Origin: UBA4744 sp963707435
Lineage (GTDB): Bacteria > Actinomycetota > Acidimicrobiia > Spongiisociales > UBA4744
Length of the DNA stretch: 64,000 bases
Direction of reading: 5' to 3'
Assembly: GCA_963707435.1 (NCBI GenBank)
Contig: CAVPPF010000008.1
Span: forward strand, 1-64,000
The position numbers and the translations under genes were made by a program. Below the pieces are notes generated by a model. It saw nothing but the letters and a program-made list of their open reading frames with translations. It was not told the origin of the DNA and did no database searches. This document shows positions 43,205 through 51,947 of this stretch, one piece after another. Every line of letters starts with the position of its first letter. Position 1 is the stretch's first letter.

Positions 43205-44238
43205 CCCAATCGGCCACCGCCACCGACCGCGAGTCCGGACGCCTCGCGGCGGTGATGGTTCTCGGAACCGGATTGCTGGGGCTGATCGTGGTGGGGCTCC
43301 TGAGTGGCGCCGTGGCGATCAGCCCGGCCGACCTTCTCCATGTGCTCGGCCGCCGGCTCGGATTGACCGAGGATCCGCAGCGCCTCACCGATTCAGTCCT
43401 GTGGGCCATCCGGCTACCCCGGGTCCTGGCAGGGGCGGTCGTCGGGGCCGGATTGGGTGTCGCCGGAGCGGCACTGCAGGGGACGTTGCGCAATCACATG
43501 GCCGACCCGCATCTTGTCGGGATCTCCCCGGCCGCGGGCCTCGGCGCCGTGGCGGGAATCGCCCTAACCCCTGCCGGTGGGCCACCTCTGGTCATGATGC
43601 TTGGCGCCGCCGCCGCCGGCGCCGGCGCCGCATTGTTGATGCGCAGAATCGCCAAGCGGGTCATCGAATCCAACCAGTTCATCCTGGTGGGACTCGCCCT
43701 GGGCTTGGCAATGCTGGCCTGGCTGGGGGCGATCGTCCTGGCCTGGGACAGTCCCCGGGCCCCGACGTTCACCTTCTGGGTCTTCGGGGGACTCTCCGGA
43801 TCTACCTGGTCGGCGCTTGCGGCCGGCACACCCCTCGTACTCATCGGTACTGCGGTAGTAGCTACGTACTCCCGATCCCTTGATCTTCTCTCCCTGGGTG
43901 AGAGCGAAGCACGCCATGTCGGGGTCAACGTCGACCGGGTCATCAGCATGGTCCTGATCGGTGTCGGACTTGCGGTCGGAGGTTCAGTAGGTCTTGGAGG
44001 AGCAATTGGATTCGTCGGCCTGATCGTCCCGCTCATTGTGCGCAGATGGATAGGCCCGGCCCACGTCTGGCTCATTCCGGCTTCGGCACTGGGCGGCGCT
44101 GCCATGGTGGTAGCCGTTGACATTCTGGCCAGGACGGTGGCAGCCCCGATCGAGATTCCTGTTGGCCTCTTCACCGCCATCCTCGGAGCGCCAGTGTTCG
44201 TTTGGTTTCTCATGCGAGTCGGACGATCGCGGTCATGA
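43201..44238 (+). CDS. hmuU: Hemin-type FecCD ABC permease
   Basis: A 345-residue FecCD-family permease with ten helices, starting at GTG 43201. Family marks: LWAIRLPRVLAGAVVGAGLGVAGAALQG near residue 60-90, DPHLVGISPAAGLGA, and the EAA-like cytoplasmic loop LSLGESEARHVGVNVDR that docks the ATPase. It forms a homodimer in the membrane with HmuV. Ends in ATGA overlap with the ATPase gene. Confidence 0.92.
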   Translation: MTQSATATDRESGRLAAVMVLGTGLLGLIVVGLLSGAVAISPADLLHVLGRRLGLTEDPQRLTDSVLWAIRLPRVLAGAVVGAGLGVAGAALQGTLRNHMADPHLVGISPAAGLGAVAGIALTPAGGPPLVMMLGAAAAGAGAALLMRRIAKRVIESNQFILVGLALGLAMLAWLGAIVLAWDSPRAPTFTFWVFGGLSGSTWSALAAGTPLVLIGTAVVATYSRSLDLLSLGESEARHVGVNVDRVISMVLIGVGLAVGGSVGLGGAIGFVGLIVPLIVRRWIGPAHVWLIPASALGGAAMVVAVDILARTVAAPIEIPVGLFTAILGAPVFVWFLMRVGRSRS

Positions 44239-45026
44239 AGCCGGCAGTGAAGGCCGAGCGGGTCAGGTACCACCGGGATTCTGCGGTGCTGGTCGATGAT
44301 GTGACCCTCACGGCGGATCCGGGTGAGATCCTGGCCATTGTCGGACCGAACGGTGCCGGCAAGACCACCCTTCTGAGAATCCTCGCCGGCGATCTAGCCC
44401 CGTCCGCCGGGCGGGCCCAGGTGCAAGGCGTCGACGCGTCCCGGACACCGTTGCAGGAACTGGCACTTCTGCGCGCCTATCTAAGCCCCAAAGGGGTATC
44501 CGAGAATCCCTTCACCGTGCGGGACACGGTCACTATGGGCCGCCACCCGCACCGTCGAGCCGTGATCGGCGCCGGCCACCACGAAGCAATCGTGGAGTCG
44601 GCAATGCAACGAACCGACGTCATCCACTTGGCCGAGCGAGTGATGAGCAGTCTGTCAACGGGAGAACAACAGCAGGTTGGGCTGGCCCGGGTAATCGCCC
44701 AGGAGACGCCGGTTCTCTTCCTGGACGAGCCAACCTCGTCCCTCGACATAGGACATCAGGAGAAGGTCATGCAGGTCTTGCGATCATTGGCCCGGGAAGG
44801 CACTGCTGTTCTCGTGATCGTGCACGACCTCAACCTCGCCGCCGCCCACACGGACCGCATGATCCTGCTCAACGCCGGGCTGGCGGTCGCCACCGGGCCC
44901 GCCTCGGAGGTGTTGACGAGCGAGCGTCTGTCGGCGGTGTACCGGCAGCCAATCGAGGTGGTGCCGCATCCCCGCCGTGCTTGTCCCCTCGTGCTGACTA
45001 TCGATCCTGCGGACGGTCCTCGCTGA
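44235..45026 (+). CDS. hmuV: Hemin ABC transporter ATP-binding protein
   Basis: A 263-residue HmuV-like ATPase. Walker A GPNGAGKTT (about 38-46), signature MSSLSTGEQQQVGLARV, Walker B VLFLDEPTSSLD and switch His (VIVHDLNLAA) are all intact. It powers tetrapyrrole/heme uptake with the two genes upstream. The ATG at 44235 overlaps the permease stop; the earlier in-frame codon at 44202 lies inside the permease. Confidence 0.93.
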   Translation: MKPAVKAERVRYHRDSAVLVDDVTLTADPGEILAIVGPNGAGKTTLLRILAGDLAPSAGRAQVQGVDASRTPLQELALLRAYLSPKGVSENPFTVRDTVTMGRHPHRRAVIGAGHHEAIVESAMQRTDVIHLAERVMSSLSTGEQQQVGLARVIAQETPVLFLDEPTSSLDIGHQEKVMQVLRSLAREGTAVLVIVHDLNLAAAHTDRMILLNAGLAVATGPASEVLTSERLSAVYRQPIEVVPHPRRACPLVLTIDPADGPR

Positions 45027-45330
45027 GCGATGGGGCCGCGTCGCCGGGGTGCAATACCTCCATGAGGTGGCCTGCAACGCTGCCTCCGACATCCCCGGCG
45101 CGGGCAGTATGTCGTCTCAGAGCTTCGCCAGGATGCCGGCGCGGCTCTCATTGCTCGGCCGGCGGGTGGGGTCCAGGTCGGCTCCTTCTGCACCGGGATC
45201 GGCGATACCCGGAGCGTGGTCCGGTAGATCGGGAAAGCGCCGTGGAGGTTTTTCTTCTGAAAGTTGTCGAAATCGGTGGCAGCTCTTCGTCGAATAGGCA
45301 AAGGTATTCCAGAGGACGAAAGGAGCACGG
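45027..45330. other. 304-bp intergenic region upstream of the DGPF/ECF42 operon
   Basis: No gene-like frame. It lies after hmuV and carries an ECF-type promoter near its right end (45265-45291). The remainder has no repeat or hairpin I trust as a terminator. Confidence 0.6.
45265..45291 (+). promoter_or_regulatory. ECF42-type promoter
   Basis: TGTCGA at 45265-45270 (-35) and CGTC at 45288-45291 (-10) with a 17-bp spacer, 40 bp before the DGPF gene start. ECF42 sigma factors are known to recognise TGTCGA-type -35 elements and typically transcribe their own operon, which is exactly what lies downstream. Spacing and position fit; activity is inferred. Confidence 0.6.
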
Positions 45331-45702
45331 ATGCCTACGTACGCAGCACTCATCTACACCCCCGCCGAAATGGAGGGTCAGGGCACACAAGAGGACTGGG
45401 CCGCCGTCATAGCCGAGTACAACGAGTTCGGCGAGAAGGCCGGAGCGGCCGGGGTGGTCGCCGGAGGCGAAGCGCTCCAGGACACAGCTACGGCGACGAC
45501 CATTCACGTCAAGGGCGGGAAGGGCGGCGAGTTGATCACCACGGACGGTCCCTTCGCTGAGACCAAAGAGGTCCTGGGCGGGTTCTACTTACTCAAATGT
45601 GCCGATCTCGACGAGGCCGTCCAGTGGGCCGCCCAGATCCCCGGCGCCTGGCACGGAAGGGTTGAAGTTCGGCCGATCATCGAGTGGTCCGAAGGAGAGT
45701 GA
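45331..45702 (+). CDS. DGPF/YCII-domain protein
   Basis: A 123-residue YCII-related protein of the DGPF family. The TDGPFAETKEVLGGFYLLKCADLDEA signature gives the family its name. DGPF proteins are hallmark neighbours of ECF42 sigma factors; their biochemical role is not settled. ATG 45331 is preceded by AAAGGAG. Its stop overlaps the GTG start of the sigma factor in GTGA, so they are translationally coupled. Confidence 0.93.
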   Translation: MPTYAALIYTPAEMEGQGTQEDWAAVIAEYNEFGEKAGAAGVVAGGEALQDTATATTIHVKGGKGGELITTDGPFAETKEVLGGFYLLKCADLDEAVQWAAQIPGAWHGRVEVRPIIEWSEGE

Positions 45703-46922
45703 CGGTCGACGAGATCGTCCGGATTGAGGGTGGCCGGGTCCTGGCCACCCTCATCCGGTTGACCGGCGACTTCGGTCTGGCCGAAGACGTGCTCCAGGAT
45801 GCTGTGGTTGTCGCCCTCGAGCAGTGGAACCGCTCGGGTCCCCCCGACAACCCGGCGGCGTGGCTGACGACCGTCGCTCGAAACAAGGCTCTCGACCGCC
45901 TCCGGAGGGAGTCCCGCCGATCCCACAAAGAGACCGAGGCGTTCCAGATGCTGGCCGACCCGCCCGACCCTCCCCGAGGTGACGACCGCTTGCGGCTCAT
46001 CTTCACGTGCTGTCACCCGGCGCTGGCGCCCGCAAGCAGGGTGGCGTTGACCCTGCGAACGATCGGTGGGCTGACCACCACCGAAATCGCACGGTCCTTC
46101 CTCGTCCCGGAGGCCACGATGGGGCAGCGGATCAGCCGGGCCAAACGGAAGATCGCCGTAGCCCGCATCCCCTATCGCGTGCCCGCACCCCACGAACTCC
46201 CGGACCGGCTCCCGGCGGTACTCGCCGTCGTGTACCTCATCTTCACGACCGGCCACCACGCCCCGGAAGGCCGCCTCGATGCCCGGGTCGATCTGGCCGC
46301 AGAGGCGATCCGTCTCGGGCGGCTCCTCGTCGAGTTGATGCCCGACGAAGCCGAATGTCGGGGTCTCCTCGCTCTGATGCTCGCCACCCATGCTCGCCAC
46401 CCCGCTCGCCTTGATGCCGCCGGTGATCTGGTCCTCATGGCTGATCAGGATCGAACCCGCTGGGATCACTCCGCTATCGCGGAGGCGGCCGAAATTGTCG
46501 ATCGGGTACTCCCCCGGCGGATGGTCGGCCCATTTCAGATCCAGGCGGCCATCGCCTGCTTGCACGGCCTGGCCGATTCGGATGCTACGACCGACTGGAA
46601 GCAGATCGTCGACCTCTACCGCCGCCTCGAGCAGATTGCACCGTCCCCGGTGGTGAGGGTCAACCGGGCTGTTGCGGAAGCCAGAGTCTTCGGACCGGAG
46701 GCCGGCCTCGTCTTGTTGGAACGGACAGACGGCGTTGAGCGCTGGCACCTCTACTGGGCCACCCTGGCAGCCCTTTCCCGACAGGCCGGCCGGATCGACG
46801 AGGCGGCCCGCGCCTACCGTTCGGCCCTCGATTGCGAGATGAACGACAGCGACCGGAGGTTCTTGCAGGAACAGCTGCTCTCACTCAATGGACCCGATCA
46901 ACCGGCTCCGGCCGTTCGGTAA
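45699..46922 (+). CDS. ECF42-type RNA polymerase sigma factor with C-terminal TPR-like extension
   Basis: A 407-residue ECF sigma factor. Region 2 spans DFGLAEDVLQDAVVVALEQW and WLTTVARNKALDRLRRE. Region 4 spans RVALTLRTIGGLTTTEIARSFLVPEATMGQRISRAKRKI. The ~230-residue extension (about 170-405; RLPAVLAVVYLIFTTGHHAP, then helical repeats ending in RVNRAVAEARVFGPEAGL) is the family-specific tail that replaces an anti-sigma factor. No anti-sigma gene is present. GTG 45699 overlaps the DGPF stop; GTG 45684 lacks a ribosome site. Confidence 0.92.
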   Translation: MTVDEIVRIEGGRVLATLIRLTGDFGLAEDVLQDAVVVALEQWNRSGPPDNPAAWLTTVARNKALDRLRRESRRSHKETEAFQMLADPPDPPRGDDRLRLIFTCCHPALAPASRVALTLRTIGGLTTTEIARSFLVPEATMGQRISRAKRKIAVARIPYRVPAPHELPDRLPAVLAVVYLIFTTGHHAPEGRLDARVDLAAEAIRLGRLLVELMPDEAECRGLLALMLATHARHPARLDAAGDLVLMADQDRTRWDHSAIAEAAEIVDRVLPRRMVGPFQIQAAIACLHGLADSDATTDWKQIVDLYRRLEQIAPSPVVRVNRAVAEARVFGPEAGLVLLERTDGVERWHLYWATLAALSRQAGRIDEAARAYRSALDCEMNDSDRRFLQEQLLSLNGPDQPAPAVR

Positions 46923-46933
46923 TCTTGAGGCTG

Positions 46934-47401
46934 ATGGCTCGACCCTCTCCGCTCCTGCAGTGGTTCTTCAAAGCCCCGGGCCGGTTGTACCGGATGGGGC
47001 TGGGCCCGATGCTGGGACGGCGATTCCTGGCGGTAACGCACCGGGGCCGGAAGTCCGGAAAGCTCTACGACACGGTGCTCGAGGTAGCCGTCTTCGACCC
47101 AGCCACCCGGGAAAGCACCGTGGTGTCTGCGTACGGCACCGGTGCCGACTGGTTCCGCAATCTGCAGGCTGCTCCGGCCGTGCGGGTGCGAACGGGACGC
47201 ATGGACTACGTCCCCGAACACCGGATCCTCACCGAGGAGGAAGCGATCAACGCTGCCGCCCGGTTCTGCCGGGACCATCCCTGGGAAGCGAAACTGGCGC
47301 CCAGAGTGCTGCCGGCCATCGGAGCAGTCGCCCCGGGCTCATCGGATCCGGTGGCGATGCTGGCCTCGCTGCCGATGGTCGCGTTCCGACCAAAGCAGTG
47401 A
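46934..47401 (+). CDS. Deazaflavin-type nitroreductase family protein (DUF385)
   Basis: A 155-residue DUF385 protein. MLGRRFLAVTHRGRKSGKLYDTVLEV and STVVSAYGTGADWFRNLQAAPAVRV are the standard F420-binding segments. It starts at ATG 46934, 11 bp after the ECF42 gene, and likely belongs to the same operon, so it is a candidate output of that regulon. Cofactor by family analogy; substrate unknown. Confidence 0.9.
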   Translation: MARPSPLLQWFFKAPGRLYRMGLGPMLGRRFLAVTHRGRKSGKLYDTVLEVAVFDPATRESTVVSAYGTGADWFRNLQAAPAVRVRTGRMDYVPEHRILTEEEAINAAARFCRDHPWEAKLAPRVLPAIGAVAPGSSDPVAMLASLPMVAFRPKQ

Positions 47402-47412
47402 CGGCCCGAAGC

Positions 47413-48975
47413 TCAGGGTTCGATCTTCGTCCAGGTGCCGCATCGCTCGGCGGAGAACCCGAGATCACCGGGATCGATCCACACCGTGGCAATGCTGTCG
47501 GTGAAGTCGTTGACGATGACGTCGTCCAGCGTTCCCCCGAACCCACTGAGCCGTTGCCAGTAGCAACTGTCCGCAGAGGTACTGTTTCTCCACAACCCTG
47601 CGGCAATCTCGGTCCCGACCTGGTAGGTGCCATCGCCGAAGGGAGCCGTGGGCGACGACGTGATCGGCGACAGGTCGGTGCTCCACAATCCGCAATCGTT
47701 GCTCTCAAATCCCAGATCGGTGGGTGAGATCGTCACGATGCTGCGCCCGTAGGTGAATTCGTTGGCGATGATCTCGTCGAGGGTGTCACCGAACCCGGAC
47801 AGCCTGGCCCAGTAACAACCACCCGATGAATCGCTGTTCCGGTACGTGCCCGCCGCGATATCCGTACCCACCCGCCAGGTCCCGTCCCCAAAGCTGCTGT
47901 GGGTTCCGGTGATCGCCGACCAGTTGAGCACGGTGAGTATCTGGTCGGACGGGGCACTGGCTTCATCGGTGATCGGAACCAGTTTGGTGGTCGAGTATCC
48001 GAGCGCCTGGATGGTGCCCGACTTGTAAAAGACGAGGTCTGCTCCGGGAATCATGTTGAACTGGCCGGCGAGGATCTGGTTCCACCCGGTATCGGTATAC
48101 CCGACATCCGAGATGGCGGTGAACCGGCCGTCGGCGCTGATCGTGTAGAACCGGTACAACCCGTCGTTCGACCGGTAGTACATCAAATCATCGCGTCCGT
48201 CGCCGTCGAAATCGCCGGAGGGGATCTGGGACCAGTTGCGGTTCCCGTACATGACCGGCGTCATCGGGGTGAACCGGGTACCGCTGACCGTGTAGAAGCG
48301 CATCAGCCCGTCGGTGGCCCGGTACCACAACAGGTCGTCGGTGCCGTTGGCGTCGAAATCGCCCGGGATCATCTGGGTCCAGCCCCGGTTCCCGTACATG
48401 ATCGGCGTCATCGCCCGGAACGTCCCGTCGGCGGTGATGGTGTAGAAACGCATCAACCCGTCCGAAGCCCGGTAGAACAACAGGTCGGCGATGTCGTCGC
48501 CGTTGTAGTCGCCGGGAACCACATGGGACCAACCGCGGGTCCCGTACTTCTCGTAGAAGGCGTACGTGTCGCCCGAGGAGTCGACCGCCCGGAATTCGAA
48601 CAAGCCCGTATCACGGTCGTACAGCAGAATGTCGGCACCGGTGGACCCGCCCAAGAAGCCGCCCCACACCACGTCCATACCCGGATCGGTGTACGAGTAG
48701 TCGCCTATCTTTCCGACCACCGGGTTCGTCTTGCCGGACGGAACAAACAAACCGAGCGGAGTGATCTCGCCGTCTACGTTGTCAACCGAGATCAATTCGT
48801 CGAGGTCGGAAACTGCGGCAAGCGTATCGAGAGGTTGCAGCATGGCTGGACGGTTGGTTGGAGCTTGCTCGAAAGCAGCTGCGTCCTCGGCAGCGCCAAC
48901 CGGTGTTGCCAGGGTGAGGATAAGGATCAGCGCTGCACCCTGCGCTGCGTGATGGAGTCGGCTGCTTGCCCGCAT
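47413..48975 (-). CDS. Secreted FG-GAP/VCBS-repeat protein with two C-terminal Cys-pair modules
   Basis: A 520-residue exported protein with an N-terminal Sec signal ending GAAE. Residues ~90-345 carry a run of repeats (PGDYNGDDIADLLFYR, PGDFDANGTDDLLWYR, SGDFDGDGRDDLMYYR) with the DxDxDGxxDL calcium-binding pattern of VCBS/FG-GAP beta-propellers. Two homologous ~70-residue C-terminal modules follow, each GDGTxxVGTxIAAG...CYWxRLSGFG...DLGFxxxxCGxW, each with a Cys pair. No anchor motif. Possibly adhesive or ligand-binding. Start ATG 48975. Confidence 0.88.
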   Translation of the reverse strand: MRASSRLHHAAQGAALILILTLATPVGAAEDAAAFEQAPTNRPAMLQPLDTLAAVSDLDELISVDNVDGEITPLGLFVPSGKTNPVVGKIGDYSYTDPGMDVVWGGFLGGSTGADILLYDRDTGLFEFRAVDSSGDTYAFYEKYGTRGWSHVVPGDYNGDDIADLLFYRASDGLMRFYTITADGTFRAMTPIMYGNRGWTQMIPGDFDANGTDDLLWYRATDGLMRFYTVSGTRFTPMTPVMYGNRNWSQIPSGDFDGDGRDDLMYYRSNDGLYRFYTISADGRFTAISDVGYTDTGWNQILAGQFNMIPGADLVFYKSGTIQALGYSTTKLVPITDEASAPSDQILTVLNWSAITGTHSSFGDGTWRVGTDIAAGTYRNSDSSGGCYWARLSGFGDTLDEIIANEFTYGRSIVTISPTDLGFESNDCGLWSTDLSPITSSPTAPFGDGTYQVGTEIAAGLWRNSTSADSCYWQRLSGFGGTLDDVIVNDFTDSIATVWIDPGDLGFSAERCGTWTKIEP

Positions 48976-49174
48976 AGCATCCCCGCTTTCCCTCCCAGGC
49001 TTCCACCTCTATCAGCATCGGGAAGAGCATTCCAGGGCCAAACGTCACTTGAGTTCGCACCGCCGGACCCAGGGCGTATAGGCGGCTCAGTGGGAGCCCA
49101 AAGCGCCGATCGTCCGCTCTTCCTTGCTTTGCATCGAACGGAGTAGGGTTCGTCGACCAGCGAGAGGAACCTTT

Positions 49175-49516
49175 ATGGCCATCACCGGAATGCACACACT
49201 CGTCTTCTCACCGGAAGCCGACGCCGTCCGCGCCGTCCTTCGCGACGCGTTCGGTTGGGATCACATCGACTCGGGTGACGGGTGGCTGATTTTCGCCGCT
49301 CCCCCAGCCGAACTGGGCGTGCATCCCGGCGAGCAGCCCGGCCATTCGATCTCGCTCATGTGCGATGATCTGGCCGCCACCATGGACGAACTCCGGGCGA
49401 AAGGCATCGCGTTCGAGCCCGTCGAGGAACGGAGCTACGGGATGGTCACCACCATGCTGCTGCCGGGCGGCCTCACCATGATGCTCTACGAACCAACCCA
49501 CCCCACGGCCATCTGA
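49175..49516 (+). CDS. VOC/glyoxalase-fold protein
   Basis: A 113-residue VOC-fold protein (TGMHTLVFSPEADAVRAVLRDAFGWDHI; GLTMMLYEPTHP at the end). The internal HSISLMCDDLAATMDELRAKGIAFEPVEERSYG is the second beta-alpha-beta-beta unit. ATG 49175 has GAGAGGAAC upstream. Activity and metal are unknown. Confidence 0.88.
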   Translation: MAITGMHTLVFSPEADAVRAVLRDAFGWDHIDSGDGWLIFAAPPAELGVHPGEQPGHSISLMCDDLAATMDELRAKGIAFEPVEERSYGMVTTMLLPGGLTMMLYEPTHPTAI

Positions 49517-49544
49517 CCTCGACGAGACGCCCGGTTGAGCAGCC

Positions 49545-50030
49545 TCAGTGGTGTTGCAGTTCCTTGCTCGTGTCCTCCTGGACGGTCGGCACCAACGGGG
49601 GTGCCGCAACCTTGCGGGTTGAGTACAGATACACGCCGGCGTGGCTCAACAGACCCACGGCCCACGGGATCGTGGTCCAGTAGGCATACTCCAGCCCGCC
49701 ACCGCTCGCAATGTCCTGGATCCAGAGGAAGGCGTTGACGACCACGAAGATGGCGGTGTGCCACATCACGCCTGCGAACTCGCTTTGGACCCGATGCGCG
49801 CGCGGATGGCGCATGTCCCAGGCCACCAGTACCACGGTGGCCACCAGCAGAACGACGCCACCGATCAACAGCCCGTAACCCCAGGCTGCGTCGATGTCGC
49901 CCACCCGCCAGGTCAGGTTGTCGCCACCCAACCCGAGGTACTCGTTCTCCGGCCCAAACATGATGAACAGGCCCAGGAATGCGGCGATGCCGCCAACGAT
50001 TCCCATCACCCATTCGGTGACCCTCGTCAT
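49545..50030 (-). CDS. Four-helix membrane protein, unknown function
   Basis: A 161-residue membrane protein with four helices (for example VMGIVGGIAAFLGLFIMF and WGYGLLIGGVVLLVATVVLVAW). His91 and Trp residues lie in the third helix region (MWHTAIFVVVNAFLWI), a pattern seen in small membrane proteins, but no family is recognised. ATG 50030 carries GAGGAGG upstream. Function unknown. Confidence 0.75.
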   Translation of the reverse strand: MTRVTEWVMGIVGGIAAFLGLFIMFGPENEYLGLGGDNLTWRVGDIDAAWGYGLLIGGVVLLVATVVLVAWDMRHPRAHRVQSEFAGVMWHTAIFVVVNAFLWIQDIASGGGLEYAYWTTIPWAVGLLSHAGVYLYSTRKVAAPPLVPTVQEDTSKELQHH

Positions 50031-50117
50031 TCGATACCTCCTCGTCGAGAGCCTCGATTCCAGTAGACGCCGTCGGGCGACGGGGGTCTAGGGTCGAAGG
50101 TCACCACTCCACCGTCT

Positions 50118-50177
50118 GCTCCCCCGGCACAGACGGGGGAGCCGTCTGAGCGAAGCGAAGACTGAGGGGACAGCCCC
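50118..50177. repeat. Composite hairpin element between divergent genes
   Basis: Three consecutive stems in 60 bp: 50118-50125 with 50135-50142 (eight pairs), GTCT/AGAC around 50144-50162 bracketing an AGCGAAGCG run, and GGGG/CCCC at 50166-50177. It resembles an extragenic palindromic repeat. Only one copy is present in this window. Confidence 0.5.
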
Positions 50178-50227
50178 CCACATCATCCGGGACAGGATCT
50201 TTCGGCCGATTCGGTAGATTCTCCGCC

Positions 50228-50809
50228 ATGCTCTTCATCAAGAGGTTCTGGCCCGGGCTGGCCGACGGGTCGATCACGATGACCTTCCGGCGATGGAAGC
50301 GCCGCCAGGTGGTGGCCGGAAACCGCTACCGGACCCCGGGAGGAATTGTCGAGGTCGAGAGCGTTGCGATCGTAGACCCGGCCACCGTCACCGACGACCA
50401 GGCAGTCCGTGCCGGATTCTCGTCGGCGGTCGAGCTCCTCGCAGATCTCCGTGGGACACCGGACACGCCGCTCTTCCTGGTTGCCTTCCACCGGGTCGAG
50501 GGCCCCGACCCCCGTACCGTTCTTGCCGAATCGGCCGACCTGGACCACGCGGCCGTCGCGGAGATCGAAAGCCGCCTCGCTCGCCTCGATCGAGCTTCCA
50601 GATCCGGCCCGTGGACCCACCGGGTGCTCGACCTGATTGCTGCCCATCCCGGGCGGCGTGCTCCCGACCTGGCAGAGATGGTCGGCACAGAGACCCAACC
50701 CTTCAAACGCAACGTGCGCAAACTCAAGGAACTCGGCCTGACCGTCAGCCTCGAAACCGGGTACCGGCTGTCGCCGCGCGGCGAAGCGTTCCTAACGGCC
50801 GGGCGCTGA
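50228..50809 (+). CDS. ASCH-like domain protein with winged-helix tail
   Basis: A 193-residue protein. The N-terminal half (MLFIKRFWPGLADGSITMTFRRWKR) is ASCH/PUA-like with TPGGIVEVESVAI. The second half is a small winged helix (LIAAHPGRRAPDLAEM, then FKRNVRKLKELGLTVSLETGYRLSPRGEAFL). This pairing suggests an RNA- or DNA-linked regulator or modifier. ATG 50228. Divergent from the membrane gene at 50030. Function inferred only from fold. Confidence 0.8.
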   Translation: MLFIKRFWPGLADGSITMTFRRWKRRQVVAGNRYRTPGGIVEVESVAIVDPATVTDDQAVRAGFSSAVELLADLRGTPDTPLFLVAFHRVEGPDPRTVLAESADLDHAAVAEIESRLARLDRASRSGPWTHRVLDLIAAHPGRRAPDLAEMVGTETQPFKRNVRKLKELGLTVSLETGYRLSPRGEAFLTAGR

Positions 50810-50841
50810 TCCAGCACAGCCGGTTCTGCGGTCTGTTCGTT

Positions 50842-51042
50842 TCAGTACCGCCGCTTCGGCGCCCGTGGATCATCGACCAGGACGGCGATGATCGGCGACT
50901 CCGGGTCGCCCAGGTTCAACGCTTCACGAAAGTGAGCCTCGACTTCTTCCTTCGACAGAACCGGTTGGGGAAGGAAGTCATCGCTGAGCCTTACCAGGAT
51001 CCGTGCCCGGTATTCCTTGCTGGGCGGGTGGGTATCTGCCAA
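50842..51042 (-). CDS. Small hypothetical protein
   Basis: A 66-residue acidic/basic protein starting at TTG 51042, set by AGGAGGCGAC directly upstream. It has an amphipathic helix (LSKEEVEAHFREALNLGD) and a hydrophobic strand (PIIAVLVDD) with a basic tail. No motif recognised. The frame remains open upstream but without protein-like sequence. Lies downstream of the nitroreductase gene. Confidence 0.65.
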   Translation of the reverse strand: MADTHPPSKEYRARILVRLSDDFLPQPVLSKEEVEAHFREALNLGDPESPIIAVLVDDPRAPKRRY

Positions 51043-51127
51043 GTCGCCTCCTGTGCCAGAGGTGGTAGACGCTACCCGATGCAACGCCTCCCGGGACCGG
51101 CCCAGGGGGTTTTTGCGACCGATCGAT

Positions 51128-51895
51128 CTAAACCAGCCCGAAGCCTTGCCGGCGGATGACCTCACCGAGACCGGTGCGCTTGGCCTCAGCGACCCGGCGA
51201 GCCGAATGCTCCATCCAGCCGTAGTCCTCCATCTCTCCAGCACTGCCGGGCACCGGCACCTGACGACCCCGGTAGATTCCGGTCTCCGCCATCACCCGGT
51301 CGTACTCCGCCAAACCCGCCGCTTCGCCTTCGACGTCATAGGTCTCCCAGTGGAGAACGACCGACGTGGGCAGCCGGGGTTTCCGCTCCGGCTTCGCCGC
51401 CGGCCGGCCCAGCGTCATACCGGCAATCGGAAAGGTCAGGCGGGGCAGTTCGAGCAGGTCGATCACCTCGGCCGGATCGTTGCGAATCGCCCCGATGTAG
51501 CAGGATCCGAGGCCGAGCGACTCGGCGGCGAGCGTGGCGGTCTGCATGAGGATGGCAACGTCAACGGCCGAAACCAGAAACGGCTCGACGTGTTCGGTCG
51601 GCTGCGTGTAGCCGCGGATGCGACAGATCCGGTCGAGCCGGCTGCGGTCGGCGCACCATGCCATGAACACCGGCGCCTCGGCGATCTGGGCCTGACCGCC
51701 GCACAGCTCGGCCAGCCGGGCGCGCTTGCCGGCGTCGGTCACGGCCACGACGCTGTACATCTGCAGGTTGGAGGAGGTGGCGCTGCGCTGGGCTGCCGCC
51801 ACGATGGTCTCCACCACGTCGGTGGGGATCGGCTCGGAACTGAACCTGCGGACCGATACGTGGCGGTAGATCTGTTCGATAACTGGCGTGGTCAT
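51128..51895 (-). CDS. NfsA-like nitroreductase
   Basis: A 255-residue FMN-dependent nitroreductase. RHVSVRRFSSEPIP and AAQRSATSSNLQMYSVVAV give the FMN-binding core; GLGSCYIGAIRNDP and LPRLTFPIAGMTLGRP match the oxygen-insensitive NfsA/FRP branch, which reduces nitroaromatics and quinones with NADPH. ATG 51895. Upstream of the small gene at 50842 in the same direction, with an 85-bp gap. Confidence 0.93.
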   Translation of the reverse strand: MTTPVIEQIYRHVSVRRFSSEPIPTDVVETIVAAAQRSATSSNLQMYSVVAVTDAGKRARLAELCGGQAQIAEAPVFMAWCADRSRLDRICRIRGYTQPTEHVEPFLVSAVDVAILMQTATLAAESLGLGSCYIGAIRNDPAEVIDLLELPRLTFPIAGMTLGRPAAKPERKPRLPTSVVLHWETYDVEGEAAGLAEYDRVMAETGIYRGRQVPVPGSAGEMEDYGWMEHSARRVAEAKRTGLGEVIRRQGFGLV

Positions 51896-51947
51896 AGCGC
51901 TCCTTCACGTGACGAGCCATGAAACCACGTCTGATGTGCCGGTCGAG

